Assembly: GCA_030673825.1 (NCBI GenBank)
Contig: JAUTCS010000088.1
Coordinates: 1-64,000 of the forward strand
Direction: 5' to 3'
DNA: 64,000 bases
Origin: Verrucomicrobiota bacterium JB024
GTDB lineage: Bacteria > Verrucomicrobiota > Verrucomicrobiia > Opitutales > Cerasicoccaceae
Shown here: positions 45,500-54,992 of the stretch, piece by piece
Numbering within the stretch: the first letter of the stretch is position 1
How the letters are laid out: each line of letters starts with the position of its first letter
The notes under the pieces: model-generated
Database searches by the model: none
The model's input: only the letters and a program-made list of their open reading frames with translations
Told to the model about the DNA's origin: nothing
Made by a program: the position numbers and the translations under genes

Positions 45500-46492
45500 C
45501 TACTCGCTCGCCGGACTGCCCGCTCCCAGCGCTTCAACGATGGCATCCGCCGCAGCCAGACCTGAGAGCGCCGCCCCCTCCACCCGTTCGTCGATAAAGG
45601 CGTCCCCGGAAAACCACAACCCCGTCTCCGGGTGGGCCAGGCAGGGACCGCCGATCCCCTCTCGGCGAAAGGCGTAGCGCCAGCGGTGCACCTGTGTGCG
45701 GGTGACATTGGCATGCAGATGCGGCTGAATGGACGTCAGCAACAACGGCACGCGCACCTCGTCGGGGGAATCGAAAAAGCGCTGGGCAAACTCCGACCCC
45801 GTGTGGATGGTCAAGGCCGGTAACGCCGAAACGCCCTTCATCGCGTTATCCGAGACCCACACCACCGGCTCTCCGCCGGCGGGCTCAAGCACCCCCGGCT
45901 CAGGCAAGCCGCTGGGACCGTCCAGCAAGGCTAATACGGTCAGCATCTTCACATAGCTGACGCCGTGCAGCGCTTGAGAAACCTCCGACTTCCAGGCATA
46001 GCCGCCCGCGTCCAGAATCGCCCGGCTCTGCGCGGCTGGAGCCGTCATCAGCAAAAAACGCGCCTCGACATCATCGGCTCCTTCCACTTTGAGCCTCCAC
46101 CGCCCCCCCTGTCGGGAAGCCGCCGTGACCAACGCCCCGGTATGGACGTCCAGCCCCTCGGCCAGGTGCTTGCCCACCGCGTTCATGGCGGGGACCCCAC
46201 GGTAGTATGTCCTCTCGCCATCGCTCAGGGTACGGGTATACCAGGGGCTCGCCACTCCGGCGCGTACCCAGCCCTCGACACACTCCCGGAACCGCGCCGA
46301 GCGGGCCGTAATCGTCTGCACGCCATGATCAAAGCTGGCCCCCGCGAAATAGCGTGTCGCCATTCGGCCACCGACACCGCGGCTTTTTTCGAGAATCACC
46401 ACCCGACAGCCCGTCCGATCGAGCACTTGCGCCGCAAGTAATCCCGCCAAACCGGCACCCACGATGACCACGTCCGCCCTGATCTCCCCCAT
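45500..46492 (-). CDS. Renalase-like NAD(P)/FAD-dependent oxidoreductase
   Basis: 330 aa. The Rossmann FAD-binding motif VVIVGAGLAGLLAAQVL (about 8-24) is followed by LEKSRGVGGRMATR, the second FAD signature of the renalase/amine-oxidase superfamily. The C-terminal FAD contact GLWFSGDAFIDERVEGAALSG closes the domain. Bacterial renalases oxidise dihydronicotinamide isomers back to NAD(P)+; that role is possible but not proven here. It is followed upstream by an AT-rich gap and the AraC gene. Confidence 0.87.
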   Translation of the reverse strand: MGEIRADVVIVGAGLAGLLAAQVLDRTGCRVVILEKSRGVGGRMATRYFAGASFDHGVQTITARSARFRECVEGWVRAGVASPWYTRTLSDGERTYYRGVPAMNAVGKHLAEGLDVHTGALVTAASRQGGRWRLKVEGADDVEARFLLMTAPAAQSRAILDAGGYAWKSEVSQALHGVSYVKMLTVLALLDGPSGLPEPGVLEPAGGEPVVWVSDNAMKGVSALPALTIHTGSEFAQRFFDSPDEVRVPLLLTSIQPHLHANVTRTQVHRWRYAFRREGIGGPCLAHPETGLWFSGDAFIDERVEGAALSGLAAADAIVEALGAGSPASE

Positions 46493-46792
46493 GATCTATA
46501 ATTCTATCAACAAAAGTAACTTATAACGCCAGCAAGCCCGATTCCCCCGAGCGAAAATATCCAAACACTCTTATCCCCGTTGACAAACCTATAAATGAGA
46601 TTTCTCGTAAAAGTTTTCTCAATAAGCGCTCCCAATACCAAGTCCGTCCGTTTCCGTAAGTAACGGCTCTGGCAGCGTTTTTCACCTCTTGGCCTGCTCT
46701 TTCCCTTTCTCTGGATGTCTTTTTAGTCTCAATATCATTTAACATTTTTGTTTTAAACAAAATAAGTAAAAACAACTCCCATTTCAAAATAA
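46493..46792. other. AT-rich intergenic gap, 300 bp
   Basis: Distinctly AT-rich compared with both neighbours, including an A/T palindrome TTTTGTTTTAAACAAAA near 46747-46763. It lies between the AraC stop and the flavoprotein start. The open frame at 46521-46796 (-) has no ribosome-binding site or family features and looks spurious. Confidence 0.5.
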
Positions 46793-47602
46793 TCAATGAC
46801 CGCGATAGGCTCGCGGGCTCAAGCCGGTCCTCGCCTTGAACTGGCGGCTGAAGGCGTACACATCGCAGTAGCCCAGCGTCTCGGCGATCTGCCCGATCCC
46901 CAGAGAAGAGGCACCGAGCAGCGTCCGGGCGGCCTCGACACGTACCTGCACGACAAACTCCCCCGGCGAGACACCTCGAAAACGGCGGAACAGGCGGCCT
47001 GCATGCTCCGGTCCGCAGCCCAGGCGGGCCGCGATGTCCTCCAGTCGCCAGGCCTTGCCGATGGTGGCGCGAATCTCCGCACAGAGCGACTCCACCCGAG
47101 CAGCCTGCTCACGGGCCGCCCCCTGCCAGCGCGGGCGTTGCGCCTGCCGCCACAGCTCCAGCAGAAGCGCCCGCAACCACAGCTCTGCCTCGCCCCGCTC
47201 CCGTTCCAGCCGTGGCAGGCGGTGCGCCCGCATGGCGCACTGGACCAACTCGCTCACGAAGTCGAGCCGCTCCACCTTGAAGTGCAGCGGCAGAAGCTCC
47301 TCCAACGGAAACTCAGCAGGCCGTCTTTCCCTATCGAGGACATCGAAATGAATAAAATTCATCGCGAGCGGATGCACCGGGTCCTGCCGCCCGCTGTAGC
47401 TCTCCCCTCGCCTGAAAAGCATGCATGAGCCCGCGCCTACGCCCCAGGCGTCATCACGGTGAGTGTAGGTTCCAAGCCCGTCCAGAACGATGATCAGGTC
47501 ATAGTCCCGCAGCACGCCCGAATTCCAGCGCCAGGTCGGCAGCGGCATGGTCTGTCCGATAATATTGATCCGGAGGCGGCGATCGAGGAGGCCGTTTTTC
47601 AT
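46793..47602 (-). CDS. AraC-family transcriptional regulator
   Basis: 269 aa. An N-terminal cupin-like sensor (about 1-150, NSGVLRDYDLIIVLDGLGTYTH, SCMLFRRGESYSGRQD) leads to a C-terminal double HTH: first HTH WRLEDIAARLGCGPEHAGRLFRRF and second IGQIAETLGYCDVYAFSRQFKARTGLSPRAYR (quoted only for position, about 200-265). It is divergent from the isomerase/dehydrogenase pair, so it probably senses a sugar and controls that pair. The shared upstream region contains three AAGACAG elements. Confidence 0.92.
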   Translation of the reverse strand: MKNGLLDRRLRINIIGQTMPLPTWRWNSGVLRDYDLIIVLDGLGTYTHRDDAWGVGAGSCMLFRRGESYSGRQDPVHPLAMNFIHFDVLDRERRPAEFPLEELLPLHFKVERLDFVSELVQCAMRAHRLPRLERERGEAELWLRALLLELWRQAQRPRWQGAAREQAARVESLCAEIRATIGKAWRLEDIAARLGCGPEHAGRLFRRFRGVSPGEFVVQVRVEAARTLLGASSLGIGQIAETLGYCDVYAFSRQFKARTGLSPRAYRGH

Positions 47603-47644
47603 GCCGTGATTTCACAAAAAATTGTCGCCTTTGGCCATTTTAAA

Positions 47645-47749
47645 AAGACAGGACTTTCTGGTATGATTTGCCTCAACAAAAACCCTAGGACCTGTCTTCA
47701 AGTTACGGAACTCCAGCCAAGTGGACGACATGAGATAATTTGAAGACAG
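47645..47749. promoter_or_regulatory. Three GAAGACAG elements between AraC gene and isomerase operon
   Basis: AAGACAGG at 47645-47652 (+), its inverse CCTGTCTTCAA at 47691-47701, and TTGAAGACAG at 47740-47749. The last two form an exact 10-bp inverted repeat with a 38-nt spacer. Centres are about 47 nt apart. They lie in the divergent region, as expected for AraC-type operators; this reading is inference. Confidence 0.45.
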
Positions 47750-47771
47750 CCCCTCAACCAGCCCCCCCCTT

Positions 47772-48563
47772 ATGAAATCCAAACTAGCCGTCCAGATGTA
47801 CACCGTGCGTGAGCACACCCAGAGCTCCGCCGACCTGGCCAAAACCCTGAAAACGATCAGCGACATCGGCTACCCGGCCGTCCAGATGTCCGCCGTCGGT
47901 GCGATGAACGGCGACTCCCCTGAGGTGGACGCCCGCACCGCCCGCCAGATGCTCGACGACAACGGGCTCAAGTGCATCGCCACGCACCGCCCCTGGGACG
48001 CCCTCGTCAACGACACTCAGGCCGAGATCGATTTCCACCAGACCCTCGGCTGCGACTACGTCGCCATCGGCTCCCTCCCCCAGCAGTACGCCAACACGTA
48101 CGAGGACTACCGCCGCTTCATCACCGAGTCGGCCCCCGTCATCGAAAAGCTCCAGGCCGTCGGATTCCGCTTCGGCCTGCACAACCACAGCAAGGAATTT
48201 TACCGCCCGGAAAAGACCGGCCCCTCCCTCCTCGACATCCTGATCGACGAGACCGCCCCGGGCGTCATGCTCGAGTTCGACCTGTTCTGGCTTGAGCACG
48301 CCGGGGCCAACTGCGTGCGCTTCCTGGAGCGCTGCCCCGGTCGCGTCCCGGTCATCCATCTCAAGGACAAGGAGGTCAACCAGCCCACCAACGAGACCCG
48401 CATGGCCCCCATCGGCGAGGGCAACATGGACTGGGACCACATCATCCCCGCCTGTGAAAAGGCTGGCGTCGAGTGGTACGGCATCGAGCAGGACCAGTGT
48501 TTCCGCGATCCCTTCGACTGCCTCAAGTCCAGCTACGACTATCTCCGCGCCAAGGGCCTCTAA
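47772..48563 (+). CDS. Sugar phosphate isomerase/epimerase family protein (TIM barrel)
   Basis: 263 aa. Xylose-isomerase-like TIM barrel with the usual markers: LAVQMYTVRE at strand 1, GLHNHSKEF (metal-site His), LEFDLFWLEHAG with metal-binding Glu/Asp, VIHLKDKE, and the closing WYGIEQDQ strand containing the second catalytic Glu. Family members isomerise or epimerise sugars, or act on keto-sugars produced by a partner dehydrogenase. It is followed 14 nt later by such a dehydrogenase, which supports a two-step sugar pathway. No signal peptide. Confidence 0.9.
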   Translation: MKSKLAVQMYTVREHTQSSADLAKTLKTISDIGYPAVQMSAVGAMNGDSPEVDARTARQMLDDNGLKCIATHRPWDALVNDTQAEIDFHQTLGCDYVAIGSLPQQYANTYEDYRRFITESAPVIEKLQAVGFRFGLHNHSKEFYRPEKTGPSLLDILIDETAPGVMLEFDLFWLEHAGANCVRFLERCPGRVPVIHLKDKEVNQPTNETRMAPIGEGNMDWDHIIPACEKAGVEWYGIEQDQCFRDPFDCLKSSYDYLRAKGL

Positions 48564-48577
48564 CCCCACAGTCAATC

Positions 48578-49651
48578 ATGAGTACCCCCTCCACCACCCC
48601 TGAAAAGCCCGCCCCCGCGCCCAAGCACGCCGACGCCATCCGCACCGCCGTGTGCGGGCTGGGCCGCATCGGCCAGCCCACCGTCGAGGGCGCCCTGACC
48701 GAGCACCCGGGCTTTACCTTCGTCGCCGGGATGGACAACCTGCCCGAGCGCCTGGAGCTCGTGGCCAAGTTTCCCGACGCGCGCGGCTACACGGATTATC
48801 AGGAGTTGCTGGCGGACCCGGCGGTCGAACTCGTCATCCTGGCCACACGTTCGCTGGACCACAAGGCAATGACCCTGGAGGCCCTTGCCGCAGGCAAGGC
48901 TGTCCTGGTTGAGAAACCGGTCACGCTCAACCTCGCCGACACCGAGGAACTCCTCGCCGCCGCGCAACACGCGCCCGGCAAGCTCCTGGTCAAGCACAAC
49001 CGCCGCTACGACGCCCCGTTGGTCTGCGCGAAAAAGGCGCTCGCCGAGGGCAAGCTCGGCCGGGTCGTCCGGCTCCAGTTGCGCTGCGGCGGCTACAACC
49101 GGCGCAGCGATTGGCAGACCCTGAAAGAGTTCGGCGGCGGCCAGCTCCTGAACTGGGGGCCCCACGTGGTGGACTGGGCGCTCCAGATCGTCGGCGCTCC
49201 CGCCCGCGATCTGTGGGCGGATGTACGCCGCATCAGTGCCGCCGGTGACGCCGAGGATTATTTCAAGATCGTCTTCCGTGGGCCGGATGGAGCCGTGGCC
49301 GACATCGAGATCGGCGGCAGCACGCTGCCCCAGAACACCTGGCACCTCATCGGCGAGCACGGCACCCTCGCCGGGGACGACAAGCAGGCCCGCCTCAAGT
49401 ACTGCGACCCGTCCACCCTCGCGCCCCTCACCGCCGACAGCGGCACCCCTGCCACAGGCCAGGGCTACGGCAACCCCGACGCCATCACCTGGACCGAGGA
49501 AACCGTGGACCTCACCGGTGACGATCTCGCCTTCTGGGAGCGGGTTTATCGGACCGTACGTCACGGGGAGCCCTTCCCCGTCACGCCCGATGACGTGCAC
49601 GAAACCATGCGCATCCTCGACTTGGCCAAGCAAGGCACACCTTTCGCCTAA
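48578..49651 (+). CDS. Gfo/Idh/MocA-family oxidoreductase
   Basis: 357 aa from ATG 48578; the frame opens earlier inside the preceding gene. The Rossmann N-terminus (RTAVCGLGRIGQP; family GxGxxG-like) has EKPVTLN, the family EKP motif with catalytic Lys, then the GGG-containing dehydrogenase half (FGGGQLLNWGPHVVDWALQIVG) holding the conserved His. NAD(P)-dependent sugar or inositol dehydrogenase. It is cotranscribed with the TIM-barrel isomerase under a divergent AraC regulator. The substrate is unknown. Confidence 0.92.
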   Translation: MSTPSTTPEKPAPAPKHADAIRTAVCGLGRIGQPTVEGALTEHPGFTFVAGMDNLPERLELVAKFPDARGYTDYQELLADPAVELVILATRSLDHKAMTLEALAAGKAVLVEKPVTLNLADTEELLAAAQHAPGKLLVKHNRRYDAPLVCAKKALAEGKLGRVVRLQLRCGGYNRRSDWQTLKEFGGGQLLNWGPHVVDWALQIVGAPARDLWADVRRISAAGDAEDYFKIVFRGPDGAVADIEIGGSTLPQNTWHLIGEHGTLAGDDKQARLKYCDPSTLAPLTADSGTPATGQGYGNPDAITWTEETVDLTGDDLAFWERVYRTVRHGEPFPVTPDDVHETMRILDLAKQGTPFA

Positions 49652-49747
49652 GCGGCACGATCCTCGCCCGTCAAGGTTCAGGCTTAACCGCCGAAGAGCA
49701 GCGACCAGCCGTGCTACAAGAAATTTGTATCCAAAACCGGATACGAC

Positions 49748-52339
49748 TTACCCTTCATCCATCACGAGCTCGTCTCCGGCCCTCAGCGTGAGACGCCCGT
49801 GCAGGCGAATACCGCCCGACACCGGCGAGAAGCCCACCGACTCCCCTCCCCGGGCGACGCACACCGGCATGAAAGGCAATTGCAACTCCTCCAGCAGCAG
49901 CTCGCCGTACTCGACACAGAGCGCGTGCCGCCCGCCGCTACGTGCGTAAATGCCCCAGGCTGAGCCCAGGCACCAGAAGCCCTGAAAGTCTTCCCCGTCC
50001 TTACCGCGCGGGGCAAATCCGATCATCGCCCGCGTGGCATCGAAGCGCAGTCCGGTGTAGGCGTTGATCAGCGCGTACGAGGCCAGACTGCGGGCGTAGT
50101 TACTGCCGCACTCGAACTCGTTCCACGGGTTGCGCTTGAGTCCGTCGTAGCGCTCGCGGATGGCACGGACGATGGTCAGCCCCTCTTCCTCCAGTCCGAG
50201 CATGATCAGGTGGCAGGCCGCCGCCCACTCAATCCCGTGAAAAGTCTCACTGTTGTATGGCACGGGGATGACCGGGCGCGGGCCCTTGTCCTCCGGCCAC
50301 GTGCAGATGAGCAGGCCGCGTTCGTCGTTGAGCGCGTAGTGGCGCCAGGGGTTCGTCACCTCGCGCATTGGCTTGTAATTGTGCGCAAAGGCCGCCCGCA
50401 GCGTGCGGAGGGTCTTGTCCGGGTCGAGTACCTCGCCCAGCCCGTAGAGCGAGGCGTACCACTGAGGCAGGTGCATGTCGGTGGCGCAGCCGGTCCCGAT
50501 CTGGTACTTGATCTGCCCGTGCTCTTCCGACCAGTAGGCCCTAAGCACCTCGTCGTCCCCCTCCGCGCAGAAGCGCTCCAGCAGCGTGCGGTCCTCCAGA
50601 TCGATCAGTTGCCCGTAGTATTCGCCGTTAAAAAGATGCTCGTCCGTCCAGGCCTTGCCCCGCGCAAAGATTTCCCGGCATTCCTGTGCGAAATCCGCCT
50701 CTCCGACCGCATCCGCCAACTCAGCGGCAGCCTTGAGCGCGCCGAGGTAATGGCCGTTGAGCCAGGCGCTCGGCCCGTACAGCTCCATGTCCAGCGTGTG
50801 GTGCTGACGACCGGTGATGACGCCGGATTTTTCCGGGTCCCACTGGTCCGGATTCTCCGGGCTCCAGGCGTACTCGAGTGTCTTCCGGATCGCGGTCCAG
50901 TGCTCGCGCACCCACGCCGTATCGCCCGAGATTTTCCAGTCGCGCCAAGCCTTCATGATGTCGCCCATCTGCCCGTCCACACACGGGCGGGCTCGCGGGC
51001 TGGGCGGCATCCCCAGCGGGAGTTGGAGCCGGAAGTGGCTGCCCCCGGCGTCGTCTACACTGTGCCGGTAATGCGCCGCATGCATGGAGCGCTCCAGCTC
51101 CGGAAAAAGGAATGGCAGCGCCTGCGCGTAGCCCCAGACGTGCGTGCACGAGCCCTCGCCCGCGCCCGCCCGGGAGTCCACGCCCTCCCACCCGTAAAAG
51201 GTGCCATCCTCCAGCCGCAGGCAAGTCGGCGATTTGAGGATGGAGAGGTTGGCCGAGACGCCCTCGATCACCTCGGCAGGAAGCGTTGAGCCGAACAGAC
51301 ATCCGTGAAAACGCAGCGTGTCCTCGCGCAACCGATCGTAGTTGTCCAGTGAATACACGCCGCTTGCCACCGCGTCCGCCCACTGCGTGGCGTACCAGTT
51401 GCGCCATCGGTTGGTCAGGCCCTCCTTCGCGGCGAGTTCGTCCATACCTTCAGTCCAATCGTTGCGGCAGTTGGGCACATGCCAGCTCAGGATAAAGTGC
51501 ACGGTCCGTCGCTGCCCCGGTTCCAGACGAAAATGCCGGGCGAGCACTCCCGCGTCGTCCCGCGCCCAGCCGTCGGCATAGCTGCGCTCGACAAAACGCC
51601 CGGGGCGGCAGAAGTCGCGCCAATACACCTCCAGGTCATCGCTCCAGAGCCCGCGGTACCAGTAGGTCTGACTGCTGAGGTCTCCCTCATCGGCCGTGCT
51701 CAGGGCCAGCTCGCCATAAGCGAAGCCCTCGGTGTCGCCGTTGCTGAAGAGACGCAGTTGCGCCCGGCCCGCCTCCGTTTCGCAGGTATTGCGCTTGGCC
51801 TCGCCCTTGAAGGGGTTGGTCAGCGTAAAGGCCACGGTATAGTCGAGCGCGTCGTCCGTCGTGTTCTCCAACGTCACTTCGAAGCACGCGACCGGCAGGC
51901 TCGAATCTGTGCTGTTACCCGGGATGAAGGGGCTCCACCCGCACAGTTGCGCCCGCCCCGGAAAGGCCGGGTCCTCAAAATCCACCCAGGCAAAGGGGTA
52001 TTCACCTTTGAATACATGTTTACGGAAATGCGGCATCCCGGCCAGCGTCGCCCGGCGCGGACCGAAGCCGAAGCCCATGTCCATGTGCCGGGGGATGTCC
52101 GTGTAGTTGCCGGTGTACGGCGGCTGCAGATCGCCGTGCAGCAGGCGCGCGTCCACGAGTTCGCCATCACGCTCAGCCTTGACGGCGAGATGGCTCATGC
52201 CGTTGAGGCTCCCCTTATTCGCACGGTTAAAGATTTCCCAGTCGATCAGGCGACCGTTACCGGCCAGGCCGACACAGCCGCTGCCGACACCGCCGAGGGG
52301 AAAAGAGATGAGGGAGGTTTTTTCGTTTTCGTAGGTCAT
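49748..52339 (-). CDS. GH116-like glycoside hydrolase
   Basis: 863 aa and no signal peptide, so probably cytoplasmic. The N-terminal part begins ISFPLGGVGSGCVGLAGNGRL, typical of the GBA2-type N-terminal domain. The alpha/alpha toroid follows, with SCTHVWGYAQALPFLFPELE, CVDGQMGDIMKAWRDWKIS and TLDMELYGPSAWLNGHYL, and a C-terminal tail. Together these fit glycoside hydrolase family 116 (beta-glucosidases, beta-xylosidases, glucosylceramidases, acid beta-glucosaminidases). I do not assign the catalytic residues. It is divergent from an AraC gene, 90 nt away, suggesting regulated carbohydrate use. Confidence 0.9.
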   Translation of the reverse strand: MTYENEKTSLISFPLGGVGSGCVGLAGNGRLIDWEIFNRANKGSLNGMSHLAVKAERDGELVDARLLHGDLQPPYTGNYTDIPRHMDMGFGFGPRRATLAGMPHFRKHVFKGEYPFAWVDFEDPAFPGRAQLCGWSPFIPGNSTDSSLPVACFEVTLENTTDDALDYTVAFTLTNPFKGEAKRNTCETEAGRAQLRLFSNGDTEGFAYGELALSTADEGDLSSQTYWYRGLWSDDLEVYWRDFCRPGRFVERSYADGWARDDAGVLARHFRLEPGQRRTVHFILSWHVPNCRNDWTEGMDELAAKEGLTNRWRNWYATQWADAVASGVYSLDNYDRLREDTLRFHGCLFGSTLPAEVIEGVSANLSILKSPTCLRLEDGTFYGWEGVDSRAGAGEGSCTHVWGYAQALPFLFPELERSMHAAHYRHSVDDAGGSHFRLQLPLGMPPSPRARPCVDGQMGDIMKAWRDWKISGDTAWVREHWTAIRKTLEYAWSPENPDQWDPEKSGVITGRQHHTLDMELYGPSAWLNGHYLGALKAAAELADAVGEADFAQECREIFARGKAWTDEHLFNGEYYGQLIDLEDRTLLERFCAEGDDEVLRAYWSEEHGQIKYQIGTGCATDMHLPQWYASLYGLGEVLDPDKTLRTLRAAFAHNYKPMREVTNPWRHYALNDERGLLICTWPEDKGPRPVIPVPYNSETFHGIEWAAACHLIMLGLEEEGLTIVRAIRERYDGLKRNPWNEFECGSNYARSLASYALINAYTGLRFDATRAMIGFAPRGKDGEDFQGFWCLGSAWGIYARSGGRHALCVEYGELLLEELQLPFMPVCVARGGESVGFSPVSGGIRLHGRLTLRAGDELVMDEG

Positions 52340-52429
52340 GGAAGTTCGCGGGTTTTTAAAGGATCACTCATTATAACGGTTTGCTCTTGAAACGGGAATG
52401 CGTTTACGCGAGCATTAGTTTACACTTTC

Positions 52430-53257
52430 ATGGGAAGGATCGACCGCCACGACATCGAGCAGATCAGCAACGGTCTCAAGCTCACCCTGCTGGAAGCCGC
52501 CGAAGTCGTGCTGGATCTGCGGGGGCGGAATTGCCACACCTTCAACCGCCTTTTTCTTGTGGCCGGGGAAGATGGCGGCGGTAGCCTGCTGACCAGTCAC
52601 CGCCCCGGACGCCCGCAACACATGGGCATGGAGCGCGGGCACATCGTCTTCATCCCCGGCGGCACAGACCTGGAGTGCTACTTCCGCCCCGACCTGCGCT
52701 TCATCTCTTTCCACTTCCACCTCGACCTCTTCGGCCACTTCAACGCTTTCGCCGGACAGAACCGGATGCGCTCGCTCCCGGACTCCCGGGGCCGCATCCC
52801 CGAGCTGTCCCGCCTCCTCAACACTCCCGGCACCGAGCTGGCCGACCTCTGCCGACTGCAAGGGATCGTTCTGGAGCTGGCAGCGCTTTTTCTGGAGGAC
52901 ACCCGCACCGAGCTCGCTCCCCCAGCCGCCGCCATCCGCCGGTACCTCCCGCTGCTGGAGTTTATCCATCTGCACGCCGACGCCTCCACCCGCATCGACG
53001 ACCTGTGCACGGTTGCCCGCATGCCCCGCGACCGCCTCTCGCGGCAGTTCTCGCGGGACTGCGGCATCACCCTCAAGCACGCGCTGACGGTCAGCCTCGT
53101 GCGCCGCGCGGAGACGCTCCTGCTCGCCCCCGAGACCACCGCCCGTCAGGTCGCCGACACCCTGAATTTCAACAACGAGTACTACTTCTCCCACTTCTTC
53201 AAAAAGCACACCGGGCTGACCACCCAGCAGTACCAGCAGCAGGCCCGGCTCGTTTGA
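52430..53257 (+). CDS. AraC-family transcriptional regulator
   Basis: 275 aa. An N-terminal cupin-type sensor (about 1-150, GHIVFIPGGTDLECYF, FISFHFHLDLFGHF) is followed by a C-terminal AraC double HTH (RIDDLCTVARMPRDRLSRQFSR; ARQVADTLNFNNEYYFSHFFKKH, about 195-265). It is divergent from the GH116-like gene and presumably controls it in response to a sugar; this is inferred from position. Confidence 0.92.
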   Translation: MGRIDRHDIEQISNGLKLTLLEAAEVVLDLRGRNCHTFNRLFLVAGEDGGGSLLTSHRPGRPQHMGMERGHIVFIPGGTDLECYFRPDLRFISFHFHLDLFGHFNAFAGQNRMRSLPDSRGRIPELSRLLNTPGTELADLCRLQGIVLELAALFLEDTRTELAPPAAAIRRYLPLLEFIHLHADASTRIDDLCTVARMPRDRLSRQFSRDCGITLKHALTVSLVRRAETLLLAPETTARQVADTLNFNNEYYFSHFFKKHTGLTTQQYQQQARLV

Positions 53258-53407
53258 GTTTTACCGGAGGCGACACTGGCCGCGCCATCAGATTAATCTT
53301 TGACGCCTCAGTCTGCTAATGAGCTTCCCTTTGCCATGCGAGCTTCCTAGGATCAGGCCTTTCATGCTCCACCGGAGCTATGCGCCAACCATTATCATCC
53401 AAGCCAC

Positions 53408-53839
53408 ATGCTTAAAGGAATCTCTCCGCTCGTGTCCCCGGAACTGCTCGCCGTGCTCGCCCGTATGGGCCATGGCGACGAAATCGTCCTCGCCGACGCC
53501 CACTTCCCCGGCGAAAGCTTCAATGGCCGCGTCCTGCGTGCCGACGGCCTGCGCATCCCCGCGCTGCTCGACGCCGTCCTGCCGCTCTTCGAACTGGACG
53601 CCTACGTGGATGCCCCGCTGATCATGATGGCAGCAGTCGAAGGGGACACGCTCGACCCCGCCGTGGAGCAATCCTACCTCGTGCCGATCAAGAAGCACAC
53701 CCCCGACGCGCCGGCCATTGCCCGGATTGACCGCTTCGCTTTCTACGAGCGCACGAAGAGCGCCTTCGCCGTGCTCATGACCGGCGAGACCGCCAAGTAC
53801 GGCAACATCCTGCTCAAGAAGGGTGTAACCCCCTGCTGA
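53408..53839 (+). CDS. fucU: L-fucose mutarotase (RbsD/FucU family)
   Basis: 143 aa. [34 protein letters not shown] is the family N-terminus (quoted in parts), with the catalytic His22-Asp24 pair and [11 protein letters not shown]. It interconverts the alpha and beta anomers of L-fucose, and its length and C-terminus (YGNILLKKG) favour FucU over RbsD. It suggests the cell uses fucose or a fucose-containing polysaccharide. No other fucose pathway gene (isomerase, kinase, aldolase) is in the window. It has a 150-nt upstream gap after the AraC gene. Confidence 0.92.
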   Translation: MLKGISPLVSPELLAVLARMGHGDEIVLADAHFPGESFNGRVLRADGLRIPALLDAVLPLFELDAYVDAPLIMMAAVEGDTLDPAVEQSYLVPIKKHTPDAPAIARIDRFAFYERTKSAFAVLMTGETAKYGNILLKKGVTPC

Positions 53840-53984
53840 GGCCAAGTTTTACCCCAGCCCATCTTCCGCAGTAATCGACGCTCACGAGTTGACCGCCGCG
53901 CGGCTTTGCTTTACTCATAACGCTCTGTTGTTCGGGGACTTGTCACCCGGACACAGGTACTCTCTCTCACCCACATAAAAACCT

Positions 53985-54863
53985 ATGATAAAAACACCTG
54001 CAATCCTCTCCCTCCTCTCTCTCGGACTGCTGTGCGCCACCGGTGCCCATGCCGGTGAGGGCTCCTCCTGCTGCGCCACCATGGCTTCCGGCAAAAGCGT
54101 CGCCACCAGCATGACCATGGCCGCCGACAAGGATGCCTCCACCTGCCCGGCCAAGCCCACCATGAAGGACGCCTCTTCCTGCGCCAGCATGGCCGCGGGC
54201 AAGGACATCACTATCCCAGCCTCGGAGATCATCCCCGACACCATCCTGACGCGCGAGGCCCAGTCACAGCTGAGTCCGGATGCCGTCCTCAGCATCCTCA
54301 TGGACGGCAACAAGGAATACATCGCTGATAACCTTACCGTGCGTAACAACACCCAGCGCGTGCGCGACGCCGCTCTGGGCCAGTACCCGATGGCCGTCGT
54401 GCTCTCCTGCCTGGACTCCCGCGTGCCGGTCGAGGACGTGTTCCACCGTGGCATCGGAGACCTGTTCGTGGCCCGCGTCGCCGGCAACATCGTCAACGAA
54501 GACATCCTCGGCAGCATGGAGTTCGCCTGCAAGGTCTCCGGCTCGAAGCTCATCGTCGTCCTCGGCCATGAGCACTGCGGCGCGATCCGCTCCGCCATCC
54601 AGGGCGTCGAACTGGGCAACATCACCGCGCTGCTGTCCAAGATCCAACCCGCCGTGCAGGAAGCCAAGTCCAGCTTCAAGGGCGACGCCAGCGCCTCCAA
54701 CCCAAAGTTCGTCCAGACCGTCTGCGACGACAACGTTCTGCTCGCCGTGCAGCAGATCCGCGACCAGAGCCCGATCCTCAAGCAGATGGAAGACGACGGC
54801 GAAATCAAGATCGTCGGCGGCATCTACCACCTGGAGTCCGGCCAAGTCGAGCTTCTCGACTAA
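53985..54863 (+). CDS. Exported beta-carbonic anhydrase
   Basis: 292 aa. A signal peptide (MIKTPAILSLLSLGLLCATGAHA) precedes an unusual ~50-residue segment rich in Cys, Met and Ser with a repeated KDASxC element (about 50-54 and 61-66). The beta-carbonic anhydrase core follows: zinc ligands Cys142 and Asp144 in SCLDSR, and His195 and Cys198 in GHEHCGA, with the helix-strand order of the family (VVLSCLDSRVP, LFVARVAGNIV, LIVVLGHEHCGAI). It interconverts CO2 and bicarbonate, presumably in the periplasm. It is monocistronic, with its own terminator. Beta-class enzymes are usually cytoplasmic; an exported one with a cysteine-rich leader is less common. Confidence 0.92.
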   Translation: MIKTPAILSLLSLGLLCATGAHAGEGSSCCATMASGKSVATSMTMAADKDASTCPAKPTMKDASSCASMAAGKDITIPASEIIPDTILTREAQSQLSPDAVLSILMDGNKEYIADNLTVRNNTQRVRDAALGQYPMAVVLSCLDSRVPVEDVFHRGIGDLFVARVAGNIVNEDILGSMEFACKVSGSKLIVVLGHEHCGAIRSAIQGVELGNITALLSKIQPAVQEAKSSFKGDASASNPKFVQTVCDDNVLLAVQQIRDQSPILKQMEDDGEIKIVGGIYHLESGQVELLD

Positions 54864-54909
54864 GGCCCACCTCTAAATTAAACACCGGGCGGTCTCCGTC
54901 CGTCTCATC

Positions 54910-54937
54910 GAGCCGACATCAGGCGGCTCTTTTTTTT
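54910..54937 (+). terminator. Intrinsic terminator after the carbonic anhydrase gene
   Basis: GAGCCG / CGGCTC stem with an 8-nt loop, followed by at least eight T. About 45 nt past the stop codon. Confidence 0.85.
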
Positions 54938-54992
54938 CTCCGGGACGGCAGGCAATGCACGCTCGTGGGGCTCAGCCCTGGGCGCTTTGCAT

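Noticed and set aside
46521-46796. 91-residue minus-strand open frame in an AT-rich gap
   Set aside because: No ribosome-binding site, no family features, overlaps the AraC stop.
49727-49744. GTATCC/GGATAC hairpin as a terminator between the dehydrogenase and GH116 genes
   Set aside because: Short stem with no T run on either strand.
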